Source of the DNA: Antilocapra americana
Lineage: Eukaryota; Chordata; Mammalia; Artiodactyla; Antilocapridae
Reading direction: 5' to 3'
Assembly (NCBI GenBank): GCA_007570785.1
Contig: ML660777.1
Span: 5,526,587-5,590,586, forward strand
DNA length: 64,000 bases
The translations under genes and the position numbers were made by a program. Below the pieces are notes generated by a model. The model ran no database searches, was not told where the DNA came from, and was given only the letters and a program-made list of their open reading frames with translations. Positions 34,226-45,699 of this stretch are shown here, one piece after another (the first letter of the stretch is position 1; every line of letters starts with the position of its first letter).

Positions 34226-36349
34226 GTTTTTAACATTTGGAATGCTTTTAATTTTTTTTTTCTTTCAAAACCAGATATTGTGACATGAAGATGGGATAAG
34301 CAAATTTCAAGAGAGGACCATTATCCTTGAAAACTCAGTCACACTGAAGAGACAGCTGAATAAACAGATTAATCCAGCACAGTGCAGAGACATCGTGACG
34401 AGGCTACGAGACCACAGGTCGGGGGAGCAAGCCACTCTGGCCAGAGATGCTAAGTGTCTCCAGTGAGGCAACAGAATCTGACCAGGGTTTTGAACGATGC
34501 ATGGAAGCTCTACCTAGAAGAAGATGAAACAGGAGGTCCTCAAAGCACAGAGACCCACACACGTCAAGTCATAGGGTGAAAAGAGAGGGCACGTTTGGAG
34601 AGCAGGGCATAATTGAGAGACCAGGCTCCATACCTCAGAGAGACAGCAAAGGAAGAGAAAACAGGCTCCTGAGCCTCAGCCAGCGGTAGTCCCGAGGGCG
34701 GTGAACACCAGGAGCCAACGCGTTTCTTCAGACGTCATGAGCCAGTGGGTAAGAACGAGGCCCATGAGTGGGAACAGAGCAGCCCTCTCAGCTCACTCCC
34801 CACTCCTGACGCAGGGCTTCTGGTCCCCAGCACAGCTCTCTCGTGAATCTGGCAGTCTCCATTCCTTGTTCTTTACTCAGATGTCCTGCCTTCAAGGTGA
34901 TGAGCTGTCTCACTGCTACCCCTGTGCTGGAAGCCCGCGATGCTGCACCCCCATATACCATACTGTGGGGGTCATGCTGAGTGCTGGGCCATCCAGGGGG
35001 CTGTGTGAGGCCTCTGGGCCCACCACACCCCCACAGGGGCCCACAGCACCCCATGTGAATCCAGCCCATGTTAGCCTCACAGCTGCTTTCTCCAAAAAGC
35101 TAAGACCTAAACTTTGGGGCCTGATGTGCCCACCACAAAGTGACTTCCTGAAAGTTCTTCTCCATCAACCTCCCTCACTGAGTTCTTCATTCAACTCCTA
35201 TGATGAAGGGGGAGGACAGCGCCGCGTGGAGGAGCTTGGGGCTGGGTGTAAGCGTCTGGCTGGGAAGGCTGGGGGTGGAACCAGCCCCGAGTGCTCAGGG
35301 GAGATGCGGCCAGGCCCTCCTGGGAAGGCACGCTGAGAACAGAAACCCTACGTTCTTATCACCCGCCCCACCAAACTGACAACGCATGGCCTTGTTTCAG
35401 ATGCAGGATTCTGTCTTTGCCTCGAACCTCCACAAAAACCATGAGTGAGTTGAGAGCAACTCCTCACTCTGTTTACGTGAGGGGTCTATAAATGTCACTC
35501 TCTCAGAATTACAGAATGAATCTCAGAAGAGTTATGAAACCCCTTTTAAACAGTATCCGGTAATAAAAAAGACATGCTACAAACTAATAAGGTTTCGTGT
35601 TCAAATTAGATAAGAATATTTTACATTCATTTTTATTTCCATATGTAATAAAAGCAATAATGTGTAAATAACAGAAGGACAACTTCTGGTGAGTCATTTT
35701 CCTTAAGGACACCTCCTTCCTTCCTATCTGGTCTGTGTCTGATTTGAGGTCGCCCAGGCCTTGTCGGTGAGGCCCCCTTGTGGAGAAGTGGGCATGAAGA
35801 AGCAGGGATTACAGTTCTGTAGCATCCTGGACATCCAAGACTACTCCGCAGCGCTGGAGCGCCTGAGGGCCTTCACATTCACTGACCTCAGAGGAGTTTG
35901 CAAGCACTGTGTGGATGCCCTGGATGAACAGCACTGAACAGGCCCCCATGACTGATGAGCCACAGTGTCCCTAAGCGCTAAGACTGCTAATCACATAGAT
36001 GGGGAAACTTGCCGGAAGATGGAAACCTCCTGAGAGGCACACACATCATGCCAAGGTCAGAAGGAGGTCAGTCCTGCTGCAGCTCCCGCCTCTCTCCAGT
36101 CCTGGCCTGTGTCTGGGGTGTGCTGGGCTGGGGCCAGGCCGGCTGCCAGCTGAGCCTAACTGGTCCAAGACTGATGAACCCATGCCGGCGGCCAGGTTCA
36201 GGAATCTGGCCAGATCATCACTTAAAACTCCCCAGAGTTCTGACTGTCCTAAGCTTGGAATTCCTACCAAATCTTGACATCCCTCTCCTCCCCACTCATC
36301 ACACACACACACCCCGCCCTGTGCTGTGTGTGGTCACTCAATCACGTCC
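34226..36349. other. Unique sequence; several unsupported frames
   Basis: Contains the longest plus-strand frame outside the CpG island (34701-35336, 211 codons), with no acceptor or donor support and a composition typical of chance frames in GC-moderate DNA. A 47-codon frame (35794-35937, ending DALDEQH) sits in a locally complex patch; I do not recognise it. 34370-34660 is G/A-rich and may be an old repeat. Confidence 0.35.
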
Positions 36350-36530
36350 CCTACCTTGCACTTTATATTTGTTATGGTCCTTTGCCTCCATCTTATCTGT
36401 GCACCCATACTGCTCCCCTTGCCTGGAGCAACCTCTTCTCCCTCTCCCTCACCTAATCCTTTACGACTCAGTTCAGGACCCATCACCTCCTCTGGGCGAG
36501 TCTCTCCAGACAACCCCAGTCCCCATCAGC
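36350..36530 (+). mobile_element. L2 LINE 3' fragment
   Basis: 'tgctccccttgcctggagc', 'aatcctttacgactcagttc', 'cccatcacctcctctgggc' follow the L2 3' end in order. The frames at 36009-36611 are explained in part by this repeat. Confidence 0.65.
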
Positions 36531-36849
36531 CCCCGTGGGGGCCCATCCTGCAGCACGGGACAAGGTAACGGAAGTGGACTCATCAGAGGTCTGATTATGC
36601 CACAGAAATAAGCTCCAAGACACAGAGACTCAGGACATCTTATTCATACTTGTGCCTCTAGCACCTTCCCCACAGTCATCTCAATCAGAGCTGATCAAAT
36701 ACATAAATGGACAACTGGTACAATCAAAGAAGGAGCTCAAGACAGGTGGCCTCAATTAATCAGATTAATCATTTTTAATTGGCTACTAGTCACATGATTT
36801 ACAGAAGAATTAGCCTAATTTGAGATGCAAAATTTGCACTTCAGTTCCT

Positions 36850-36966
36850 TTCTTTTTTTTTAAGATATGGGATCTTAGTTCCCCCATCAGGGATTGAACT
36901 GGTGTCCCCTGCAGTGGAAACACTGGAAGTGCAGAGTCTTAACTACTGGCCCACCAGGGAAGTCCC
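36850..36966 (-). mobile_element. tRNA-Glu-derived SINE (CHR type)
   Basis: Minus-strand copy: T run, 'tgggatcttagttcccccatc', 'cccctgcagtggaaac', 'ggcccaccagggaagtccc'. Confidence 0.87.
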
Positions 36967-39777
36967 TTGCTTTAGTTTCTAATCAGTTAATTGACTGATG
37001 AGATCAATCAGAACTGCCGGGCTTTTTTTATAGATAAAAATTCTGCAACATACTTTCCTCCCAAATCTCTCTCCATAAGTAGAATTATTTAAGGGGTTGA
37101 TTTTAATTTTTAAAACCCAAATGAATTCTATTTTAATAAATAATATGATATGATATTTACTAAAAATATTTTAAAAATCAAATATTTTCTTCACATAATT
37201 CCTATACACATAAGAACTCTACATTTGTAATATTTTCATAACAATTCTCATAATCCCTGTTCTATTTTTTCTAACTACTTTAAAGTAACTGGTAACATTT
37301 GTTATGTGGCAAAGAGAGGGGGAAGTAGGAGTTATCTTACATACTCATGAATGAATTATATTCAATTCCTTCCTCCATTGTCTCTTCCTACTTCAGACCC
37401 AGGAAGAGTGAGGGGTGGGGGTGGGAAGGAGAGATGTCAGGATAGAGTTACCATTGATATACATAGTATTGCAAACTAATAAATTACCCATGAATCTTCC
37501 CCTTCTCCCTTTCTTCTGACATTTCCTCAGTAGGATCACTGATGATTTCAAAACAGGCTGGTCTCACATTAGATCCAGGGGATGCTGACTCTGAATTCAT
37601 AAGGGTCCAAGAGATGTGGGTGGAGCTGACCCAGTAGATTAGATACAAATAAAAAGCAGATGCTTGCAAGGAGGATGTTTCATCAGCCAAGACCCAAAGC
37701 GACCCCAAAGGAACAGTACAAGGGTGCTTGCTCTCTCAGCTACATATTACAGTGGGGGAGGGTCTTCACACCATCTCAGGAAACCTTCACAGACCATTGA
37801 AGCTTAGGTCATTCCTTTTTTGGCCCAGCAACCCTCCAGTCCACCCCATATGTGGGAGAAAGCTAAAGATGGGCTGAGAGGGCCTGCAAGATACTATAAT
37901 CCGCCAAGCGGCCCTTTCTTTCATTGGTCTTTGTTGCAGATCTCCCTGCCCCCCAATGAGGGGAGAGACACCTAACCCACACCAAGGCATCAGTTGCTCA
38001 GTCATTGGAGAGAAGTTTACGCACCCTTCAGCCACCTGATCACCACTACCTACTTGGTCTACGGTTTGCAATGAGGTCCTGGAATTTTCTTCAAAGGGCT
38101 AAAAAAATCCCTGTCTACCCAAAGACCAGCTAGGAAACAAATAGCCTATCCTAGATTATATAAGAAGATCTCTACTTCTGTGCAGTATAAAAGTAGCCTC
38201 AATCTACCTTGGAAATACACAATCCGCCTACACATCCTCTTAAACCTTCCTCTGCCCAGAATATTACTAAGAAAAAGATGATAAGAATAAGTAAAACAGT
38301 GAGCTTCCTGGTCTCTCCACCACATGGCCCCCAAGTGAAAATGAACATGAAAACATTTCATTTGGTCCTTATAATAGATCTGACAGTCAAGACTTCTGTT
38401 TTTAAAACTTTACTATTATTACACGTGAACTTGGAAACTGAACATTTCTAATACTGATAGAACATCATTTATACCACAAAGGGAAGAAGCAGGTGAACAG
38501 GAAATTTGAACATGTTGGAGAAAAAACACTGGATAACTTGTAGTCTCCCTATAAAATTGTTATATGTAAATAGAAATGGTCTTTCACATTTTGATTGTAC
38601 AATGTTTCTTTTCATTCTCTTTGTAAGTCTATCCTTTCCTGATCCAGGGCACAAATAAAGACTTGAGACGTGAGGTCACAAAGAAGATGTCCCTGGGGCA
38701 GTAGAGTAGATGGACCTACAGGAGGTGTGGAGGGAGACAGCTCCCACTGTGGAGGGGGGTCTCCTGAAGCTGGAGAGGCTGGGCTGGACGTGAGGGACCC
38801 TCTCCATCCTTTAAGTCTGTCTCTAAGAAGGAATGAGAAAAATAAAAGTGGTACCCGGGAAGGGTGCCTCTGGTAGCAATGTCCAGACTATGCTCATGGA
38901 TGGAAGATGGTTTCAGCTTGTTCCATGGATCCTTGGCCTGAACCTTACTTGTTCAAGAACATGGTTGCCTTATGTTTCTACTTAGAAGGTATCACCTTTA
39001 TGATTCTTTCAGAGTCCAGGCAAAAGAGATGACATGTTTCCAAGGCTAACAGGGGAGGGCAGGGGAGGAAGGGCAAGGCACTGGTGCCTCCAGTCCTGAG
39101 ACAAGAGTATCAGGTGGAAGAAGTGGCCAAGGTAAAGCAACTAGGATTTCTGAAGGTGATAGGGACAGAGTAAAGGGACAAAGCAGGTGATTGAATAATT
39201 AATCCCACAACGAGATTATAAGTAAAGAAAAATGTATGGGAGACCCCTATAAGTTACAAATCAATCAAGAAAGCAGGTTTGCCTAACCACTAAGCCAAGC
39301 AGGCTTGCTTAGCAACAAAACTATGCAGCAGGGGCATGAGACATGCCTCCAAATAATAAAATAATGGTAGCATGAGACCTATTTCCTGTCCAGTGAGCCC
39401 AGTAAATTAATGATTCCTAGGACATGCTCCTCTGCACACACTAAAAACAAAAATACAAGGAAAAGTTGACATTATACTAAAACCTGAGATGAGTTATCAT
39501 TTTTAGCATATGTTACCACTTTTTTTGCTCATTTTTATCAAGTCATGACAGTCCTGACATATAGGGACAAGAAAACTCCCTGGCCTGACATGGAGAAGGA
39601 ACTGATGATGGAAGCATGATGTCTACACAAGAAGGAGGAAGAAGGTGGTCTTCTCCCCCACCCTACTTTTCCTTTGATTATAAACCTGTAACTCACTAAG
39701 TGCTCGGGACATGGCGTTCTCTTGCCCACCTGCTTGTAAGTCTCACAAGCATCCTAGTCTAATAAATCACTTCTAAT
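36967..39777. other. Long unique stretch, no gene recognised
   Basis: 37020-37300 is very AT-rich. 37480-38100 and 38650-39180 are more complex but give only short unsupported frames on both strands. No interspersed repeat was recognised with confidence. Confidence 0.4.
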
Positions 39778-39788
39778 CTATCACTTTG

Positions 39789-40072
39789 GAGTAGGAAATG
39801 GCAACCCACTCCAGTATTCTTGCCTGGAGAATCTCATGGATGGGGGAGCCTGGTGGGCTGCAGTCCACAGGGTCACAGGGAGTCGGATACGACTGAGTGA
39901 CTAACACTCACACACACACAGAGGCAGTTGTATGGAGAAGGAAATGGCAACCCACTCCAGTACTCTTGCATGGAGAATCCCATGGACTGGGGAGCCTGGC
40001 AGGCTACAGTCTATGGGGTCGCAAAGGGTCCGGCATGACTGAGCAACACACACACACACACACATACACAAA
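39789..40072 (+). mobile_element. Bov-A2 dimeric SINE with intact target duplication
   Basis: Two Bov-A monomers (39789 to about 39902 and 39930 to about 40045), each followed by a CA repeat. The exact 11-base target duplication 'ctatcactttg' lies at 39778-39788 and 40073-40083. Confidence 0.93.
40047..40070. repeat. (CA)n microsatellite
   Basis: About 11 CA units with one TA interruption at the 3' end of the Bov-A2. A shorter (CA) tract sits between its monomers at 39907-39919. Confidence 0.9.
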
Positions 40073-40379
40073 CTATCACTTTGCATCTTTCTGAATTCTT
40101 TCTGCACTGAGACATGAAGAACTGGAGCTCTTCAGAGCACGCCTCTCCCCAGATGCATTCTCCCAGCTTCAGAGGAGCGGGAGCAGGCCCTCACGGCCAG
40201 CTCAGTTATCGAACACCCAGACCCTGCACAGTAAGCAGGAACTGTCTCGCTGTCAGGTTGTGTTTCCCGCTGCCCACCCCCTGTCTGACACTTCCATACC
40301 CCTCTCTTTCCTCCTCCACCAATCCCCAACCAAGATGCCCACTCCCACAGAGGTGGGAGTGTAAATTATCTGATGAGTG

Positions 40380-40515
40380 ATGGCAGCAGCCTAGACCTGG
40401 AATCAGAAGAGCTGGGTTTGAAGCCCCTTGGCATTCACTGGCTGTATGACCCAAGGCTATCTTGCACTTCTCTCATCTGTCAAATGGGTTAAATGAGAGT
40501 TAAAGGGAGACTGAA
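40380..40515 (+). mobile_element. MIR SINE
   Basis: 'gaatcagaagagctgggtttg', 'ggctgtatgacccaaggc', 'ctcatctgtcaaatgggtt', 'aaatgagagtt' follow the MIR consensus. Confidence 0.85.
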
Positions 40516-40631
40516 ATGCTGAGAATCAAATATGTTAACAGTGAACTTCTCTATAGTACTACAGTTATGATGATGAGCAAAGTAATTTACACACTGACCA
40601 AGGTGAATGACCATCAGATGGCCTTTCTCCT

Positions 40632-41474
40632 TCAGTTCAGTCAGTCGTGTCTGACTCCTGGTGACCCCGTGGACCGCAGCACACCAGGTCCCCCTGTCCA
40701 TCACCAACTCCTGGTGACCCCACGGACCGCAGCACACCAGGTCCCCCTGTCCATCACCAACTCCTGGTGACCCCACGGACCACAGCACACCAGGTCCCCC
40801 TGTCCATCACCAACTCATGGTGACCCCACGGACTGCAGCACACCAGGTCCCCCTGTCCATCACCAACTCCTGGTGACCCCACAGACCGCAGCACACCAGG
40901 TCCCCCTGTTCATCACCAACTCCTGGTGACCCCACGGACCACAGCACACCAGGTCCCCCTGTCCATCACCAACTCATGGTGACCCCACGGACTGCAGCAC
41001 ACCAGGTCCCCCTGTCCATCACCAACTCCTGGTGACCCCATGGACAGCAGCACACCAGGTCCCCCTGTCCATCACCAACTCCTGGAGTTTACTCAAACTC
41101 ATGTCTATTGAGTTGGTGATGCCATCCAACCATCTCATCCTCTGTCGTCCCCTTCTCCTCCTGCCTTCAATCTTTCCCAGCACTGGGGGCTTTTCCAATG
41201 AGTCACTTCTTCACATCAGGTGGCCAAAATACTGGAGTTGCAGCTTCAGCGTCAGTCCTTCCAATGAATATTTAGGACTGATTTCCTTTAGGATGGACTG
41301 GTTGGATCTCCTTGCAGTCCAAGGGACTCTCAAGAGTCTTCTCCAACACCACAGTTTAAAAGCATCACTTCTTCAGTGTTCAGCTTTCTTTATAGTCCAG
41401 CTCTCACATCCATACATGACTACTGGAAAAACCATAACTTTGACTAGATAGACCTTTGTTGGCAAAGTAATGTC
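40632..41474 (-). mobile_element. ART2A (Bov-B-derived) element with tandem expansion
   Basis: Complement of ART2A: begins 'ttcagttcagtcagtcgtgtc', resumes after the tandem array with 'cctggagtttactcaaactc', 'gagttggtgatgccatcc', 'ggtggccaaaatactggag', 'ccaatgaatatttaggactg', and ends 'gacctttgttggcaaagtaatg'. One 53-bp segment near its 3' end has been amplified eightfold in place. The frame at 41032-41451 is within this repeat. Confidence 0.92.
40655..41078. repeat. 53-bp minisatellite, eight exact-length units
   Basis: Units start at 40655, 40708, 40761, 40814, 40867, 40920, 40973 and 41026, every spacing exactly 53. Each unit begins ctc(c/a)tggtgacccc and ends 'ctgtccatcaccaa' (ctgttcatcaccaa in unit 5). 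Unit variants repeat in threes: units 2-3-4 and 5-6-7 share the order (gaccgcagc; gaccacagc; ctcatgg with gactgcagc), a 159-bp higher-order repeat. All lie inside the ART2A element. Confidence 0.98.
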
Positions 41475-41976
41475 ATGTTTATCTTTAAAATGGAAAGTTT
41501 GTCAAATCAAATGAATCTCTTATTGGTGCACTCTGCTCAACCAATTCTTCGGGCCCACTTTAAGGGAGTCTGGGGCAAGTCAGCCCTTTCATTCTCACCT
41601 TATTTTTATTTCAAAGACAAATGTGGCTTCCAGGACGGAGGAAGACAAGTAAGCATCATTTCCATTAGTTCTTGGCCCACTTTTTATACCTGGCACCTGG
41701 GCGTGTTGAAGCTGCCCAGACCAAAAGTCCATACTTAACGTTTTGAAATAAATAACTCTAAGAACTAAAGTCTGGGATGACCTACGATTGGCTGATTGAG
41801 TACCTGGTGTCATAAAATTCTGTGTTGAACAATCACAAATCAAAGCTGGGGAACTGGTAATTATCTGCAGAGAACAGAAACCTGCCTGAAGTCCTTGAAA
41901 TCTGTTTCTTCATTCATTCGTTTCTTACACATCTTGAGTTTTCACTGTCACTTCTGCCACTAACTTCTATGTAACA
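41475..41976. other. Unique sequence, nothing recognised
   Basis: Short opposed frames at 41475-41843 have no support. Confidence 0.4.
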
Positions 41977-41984
41977 CTACAAAT

Positions 41985-42209
41985 GGGGCTTCCCAGGTAG
42001 CTCAGTGGTAAAGAATTCACCCACCAAGGAGACACAGGAGATATGGGTTTGATCCCTGGGTTGGGAAGATCCCCTGGAGAAGGGGATATATACTGGCAAC
42101 CCACTCCAGTATTCTTGCCAGGGAAATCCCATGGACAGAGGAGCCTGGTGGGCTGCAGTCTGTGGGGTCGAAAAGGGTCACAGGTGAATAAGCATCCATG
42201 CGTGCAATG
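41985..42209 (+). mobile_element. Bov-tA SINE with target duplication
   Basis: Head 'gggcttcccaggtagctc', body and end 'gggtcgaaaagggtcacag'. Target duplication 'ctacaaat' at 41977-41984 and 42210-42217. A small 'atatatac' insertion lies in the body. Confidence 0.94.
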
Positions 42210-42241
42210 CTACAAATAGGTTAATTAGTAAAATATGTGGT

Positions 42242-42292
42242 TCCCTTCTTTCTTCCTTTTCTCCTTCCTTCCTTTTCTCCCCCTTTCCCATG
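42242..42292. repeat. Polypyrimidine (CTT/CCTT)n tract
   Basis: About 50 bases almost wholly C and T on the plus strand, with repeated ccttcctt and cttttctcc units. Confidence 0.85.
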
Positions 42293-42571
42293 TTTTAATA
42301 ATTGTGAAATATCAGCTTAAAACATCAGTTTAAAAACACAACAATTAAAAAAACCCCACTAAATGTCAATTTTCCTAAATTCTTTTGTGCCTGTGATTAC
42401 ATTATGGGACAAGAAACCATCTCCAGGTGATAATTAGATTTTATCTGTGAGTAATGGTGGCAAGATGGGAGTAGGTGGAGTGTCAACATGTGACCAAAAC
42501 AAGAGAATTCACATGATTAGTTTGGAAAAAGATTACTCAAACAGGTGGCTGGGGTTACTGTCTGATCAAGG

Positions 42572-42611
42572 AAATGTCTGACCACTTCATGGATGAAGTG
42601 GTCAGACATTT
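42572..42611. repeat. Perfect inverted repeat, 19-bp arms, 2-base spacer
   Basis: aaatgtctgaccacttcat (42572-42590), spacer gg, then its exact reverse complement (42593-42611). There is no mismatch over 38 paired bases, and the next flanking bases do not pair. Confidence 0.99.
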
Positions 42612-43439
42612 TATTTGTCCCTCTAAGGTAGCTATGGCCAGAAATTTTGGAATGTAGATTATAGAAAGAGGAAAAGCAGAAAGTAAACTGATAAATGAGA
42701 TGTACAGTATTTCTGTTGGTGATCATCATGGTAGAGAACAAGACAGATCAGACAGATACCTCCCACTTCTTTTTTCCCACAAGTTTTCACAGATGGTTAT
42801 ATTAGCTGTTTCCAAACTTACACAAGGATCTGGGGCTGGAGGCAATGAAATTTAGCAGCAGTGCTGGTGTTAAAGTAATAAGGCTTTGGCTCCAAGTAAC
42901 ACCTCTCAATCTGTCCAACAACGACAATAGAAAATTTGCTTCAGGCAGGGTGGTGTCCCATATTTTAATTTGCCCCCAGAAAACATCCTGAATGTCACAG
43001 CTGTTCACAGTAACCTGACCTGATTGTACATATCTTCTCTCTGTTTTCCCTCTGGTTAAATGAAGTTATGCAAAGGCGCAGACAAAAGCAAAGCAGGAAG
43101 CCTCCCACACTAGAAGTGGAAGATAAGAATCGCAGAAGCCAGAATGGCCTTTATTGAAGGGCATTTCAAAGCCAGTGGAGACATACATGGCATATTTGTA
43201 AATCTTCCAAATGTGTGTATAAACACGTACCTTCACACATCAAGACTAGATCTGTTCCTGACCCACAGAAGGTACTGAGAACAAAGTGAAAGCAACCAAA
43301 CCATAGAAAATACGTATGTCCAATGTAGGCAACAGATGAAGGAGTGTTACCTGTAATTACCAAGAGCTAAGAGCTAAGAAGCAACATACTAGAAAAACAG
43401 GAGGAGGAAACATATAGGAAGATCACAGAGGGGGGAAAA
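42612..43439. other. Unique sequence, nothing recognised
   Basis: No repeat or exon identified between the palindrome and the L1 fragments. Confidence 0.4.
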
Positions 43440-43862
43440 AAGTACAAATGGCTAGTGATACAAAATATTTGCTAAGTACAGCAGTGATCAGCATCAGAGG
43501 AAAAAAATACAAATGGCTGAAGATTTAAAACACCTGCTAAGTATAGCAGTGATGGTAGAAACGTAAAACTAAAGATCATCTATCCATCTTTCTGAACCAG
43601 GAAGAAGTAGAAAATATGAACAGATCAATCACAAGCACTGAAACTGAAATTGTGGTTTAAAAACTCCCAATAAACAAAAGTCCAGGACCTGATAGCTTCA
43701 CAGTCGAATTCTATCAGACATTTAAAGAGCTAACACCTATCGTTTTGAAACTGTTCTAAAAACTGCAGAGGATGGAAAATTTCCAAACTCATTCCATGAG
43801 GCCACCATCACCCTGATACCAAAACCAGACAAAGATACCACAAAAAAAGAAAACTACAATCT
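43440..43862 (+). mobile_element. L1 ORF2 fragment with local duplication
   Basis: 43600-43862 matches L1 ORF2 ('gtccaggacctgatagcttc', 'cgaattctatcagacattt', 'aggccaccatcaccctgat', 'accagacaaagatacc'), with stops and frameshifts. Just before it, two diverged copies of about 65 bases begin 'tacaaatggct' at 43443 and 43508. Confidence 0.75.
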
Positions 43863-43879
43863 ATCCATCTTAAACTAGC

Positions 43880-44470
43880 AAAAGCTAAAAAATGTTGATT
43901 GCTTTCGGTCCTGGGGAGGGTATGGGGAAATGGGTGCTCCCACACTCTCCTGGGTGTGTACATTTGTACAAACTTCAGAAGAAAATGCAGTAGTGCCTAT
44001 TAGATTTTACAGACTGATCACTATTGATTTGGGCATATTCTCATGGAAATACACCCACATGTTCAGAAAGACATACCCGTCCAAGGTTCACTGAAGATTG
44101 TTTGTAAAATCAAAAACATTGCAGTAGAAAATGCAATGTTTATCAAAAGGGAAGTACTTATCCAAAATATGATAGAGCTAGACTGAAATTTTCTACAGAC
44201 ATTAAAATGAGAAAGTTGTGCACACTGACACAAAAGAATGTTCAAGAAACTTTTGACTACAAAATGCAGTTTGTATAGATTATGTATGCATAATTTGTGA
44301 AGAAGAAAAATATTTCTATATATTCATGTGTATTTCCACAGTACTAGTCTAAAAGGACACCCGCTGAAAACAGATGAGGTTATGTGAGAGAAACTAAACT
44401 TCTTTCATTCATATCTGCCTCAAGAAGGTACTGTGTATTTTAATGATGGAAAAAAAATAAACTGATTTTA
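43880..44470 (+). mobile_element. L1M LINE 3' end
   Basis: Tracks the old L1M 3' end: 'aatgttgattgctttcgg', 'ggggagggtatggggaaatg', 'actctcctgggtgtgtac', 'tcactgaagattgtttgtaaaa', 'attaaaatgagaaagttg'. Diverged and AT-rich. Confidence 0.65.
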
Positions 44471-44596
44471 CTGAAGCTGGAAAAGTGGAAAACTTGTTTT
44501 GGTAGTTCTTCAATCTCCATGTGAATTGCTGGGGTTGGATGAGGACATTCTAAAGGTCATTGATTAGTTTGGCTGCTTCACATAATACTTTAGAAG

Positions 44597-44768
44597 GGCT
44601 TCCCCAGTGGTTCCGTGGCTAAGGCTCCAAGCTCCCAATACAGGGGGCCTGAGTTCAATCCCCAGTCAGGGAACTAGAGCCTATGTCCCACATGCCACAA
44701 GTTCATGTTGGAACGAAAAGATCCTGAGTGCCACAACTAACACCCAGTGCAGCTAAATAAACACATAA
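44597..44768 (+). mobile_element. tRNA-Glu-derived SINE (CHR type, AATAAA-rich tail)
   Basis: 'gggcttccccagtggttcc', 'gagttcaatccccagtcaggg', 'acatgccacaag', 'cccagtgcagctaaataaac'. Confidence 0.85.
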
Positions 44769-45073
44769 ATTTAAAAACATTGACTTTAGAGGGCCCATGA
44801 ATTTGTGAATTATTCTGTCAACTTAAAAATATTCACAACCTAAAAAATGAGAGGTATATTTTATTCGGCAGGAATTTTTAGGACTTCAAGCCTGGGAAGC
44901 AGCATTTCAAGTGAACTGTTCTGAGGAGGTGGGGTGGGGGGCGGTGCAGAGGAGAGGGAAACCGGGTTACACAGACGTCTTGCAACAAAGGGCAGGTATT
45001 CTGAACTCAAAAGATTATCATCAGTTAAAGGAAGACCATGTATCGCAAGCTAAGGAATTTAGTGCTTTTCTAT
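44769..45073. other. Unassigned; perhaps one old LTR together with 45291-45690
   Basis: A G-rich run 'ggaggtggggtggggggcgg' at 44925-44944. The text on both sides of the SINE at 45081-45283 reads like one interrupted old element, but I cannot name it. Confidence 0.3.
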
Positions 45074-45080
45074 GTATGGG

Positions 45081-45283
45081 CTTCCCTCACAGCTCAGTCA
45101 GTAACAAATCCTCCTGCAATGCAGAAGACCCGGCTTTGATTACCAGGTTGTGGAGATCCCCCGGAGAAGGAAATGGCAACCTGCTCCAGTATTCTTGCCC
45201 GGGAAATCCCATAGACAGAAGGAGCCTAGCAGGCTACTGTCCATGGAGTCGCAGAGTCTGATACAACTTAGCGACTAAACCAC
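45081..45283 (+). mobile_element. Bov-tA SINE with target duplication
   Basis: 'cttccctcacagctcagtc' to 'ctgatacaacttagcgac'. Target duplication 'gtatggg' at 45074-45080 and 45284-45290. Confidence 0.94.
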
Positions 45284-45699
45284 GTATGGGAAGATGCAAC
45301 AGTCTGGGCTCACTGAAATCGTTCCTTTGATACGTACCACAGCTCTCTGGGGCTGGTATCCTGATGTTTTCATAGCATTAGTTTCCTCAGGGCTCACCTA
45401 GGGAGTGGCCACAGTCTGGTGGCTGCTAGACGGCAGGTGTTCTTTGCTTTCTGAGTTCCCTCAGGGTTCACCAACTCACCATCCAGTGATGACTGCAATC
45501 ACTGATGACTGTGGCATTCTCTGTTGACTAATATAGCAGGAAATACTCCATTTCTCACTGCCCATTAACTAAGGGAGTGGAAAGGAAGAGGCAGACACCC
45601 CAGCCCTGTCAGACCTACGGCCTCACTCTTCATCGGATGTTGGTAAGAAGCAGCTGACTCCCCAAGTCCGCTTTCCACATTTACGTCATCAGAGAATAT

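Noticed and set aside
34701..35336. 211-codon plus-strand open frame
   Set aside because: No recognisable domain, no supporting splice sites, and the composition is that of a chance frame.
36009..36611. 200-codon plus-strand frame
   Set aside because: Its second half lies in an L2 fragment and the first half has no support.
40655..41078. CRISPR-like array
   Set aside because: The 53-bp units are directly adjacent with no variable spacers and are plainly Bov-B/ART2A sequence in a mammalian genome.
42572..42611. microRNA precursor or Rho-independent terminator
   Set aside because: A two-base loop and 19-bp stem do not suit a microRNA precursor, and bacterial terminators are not relevant here.
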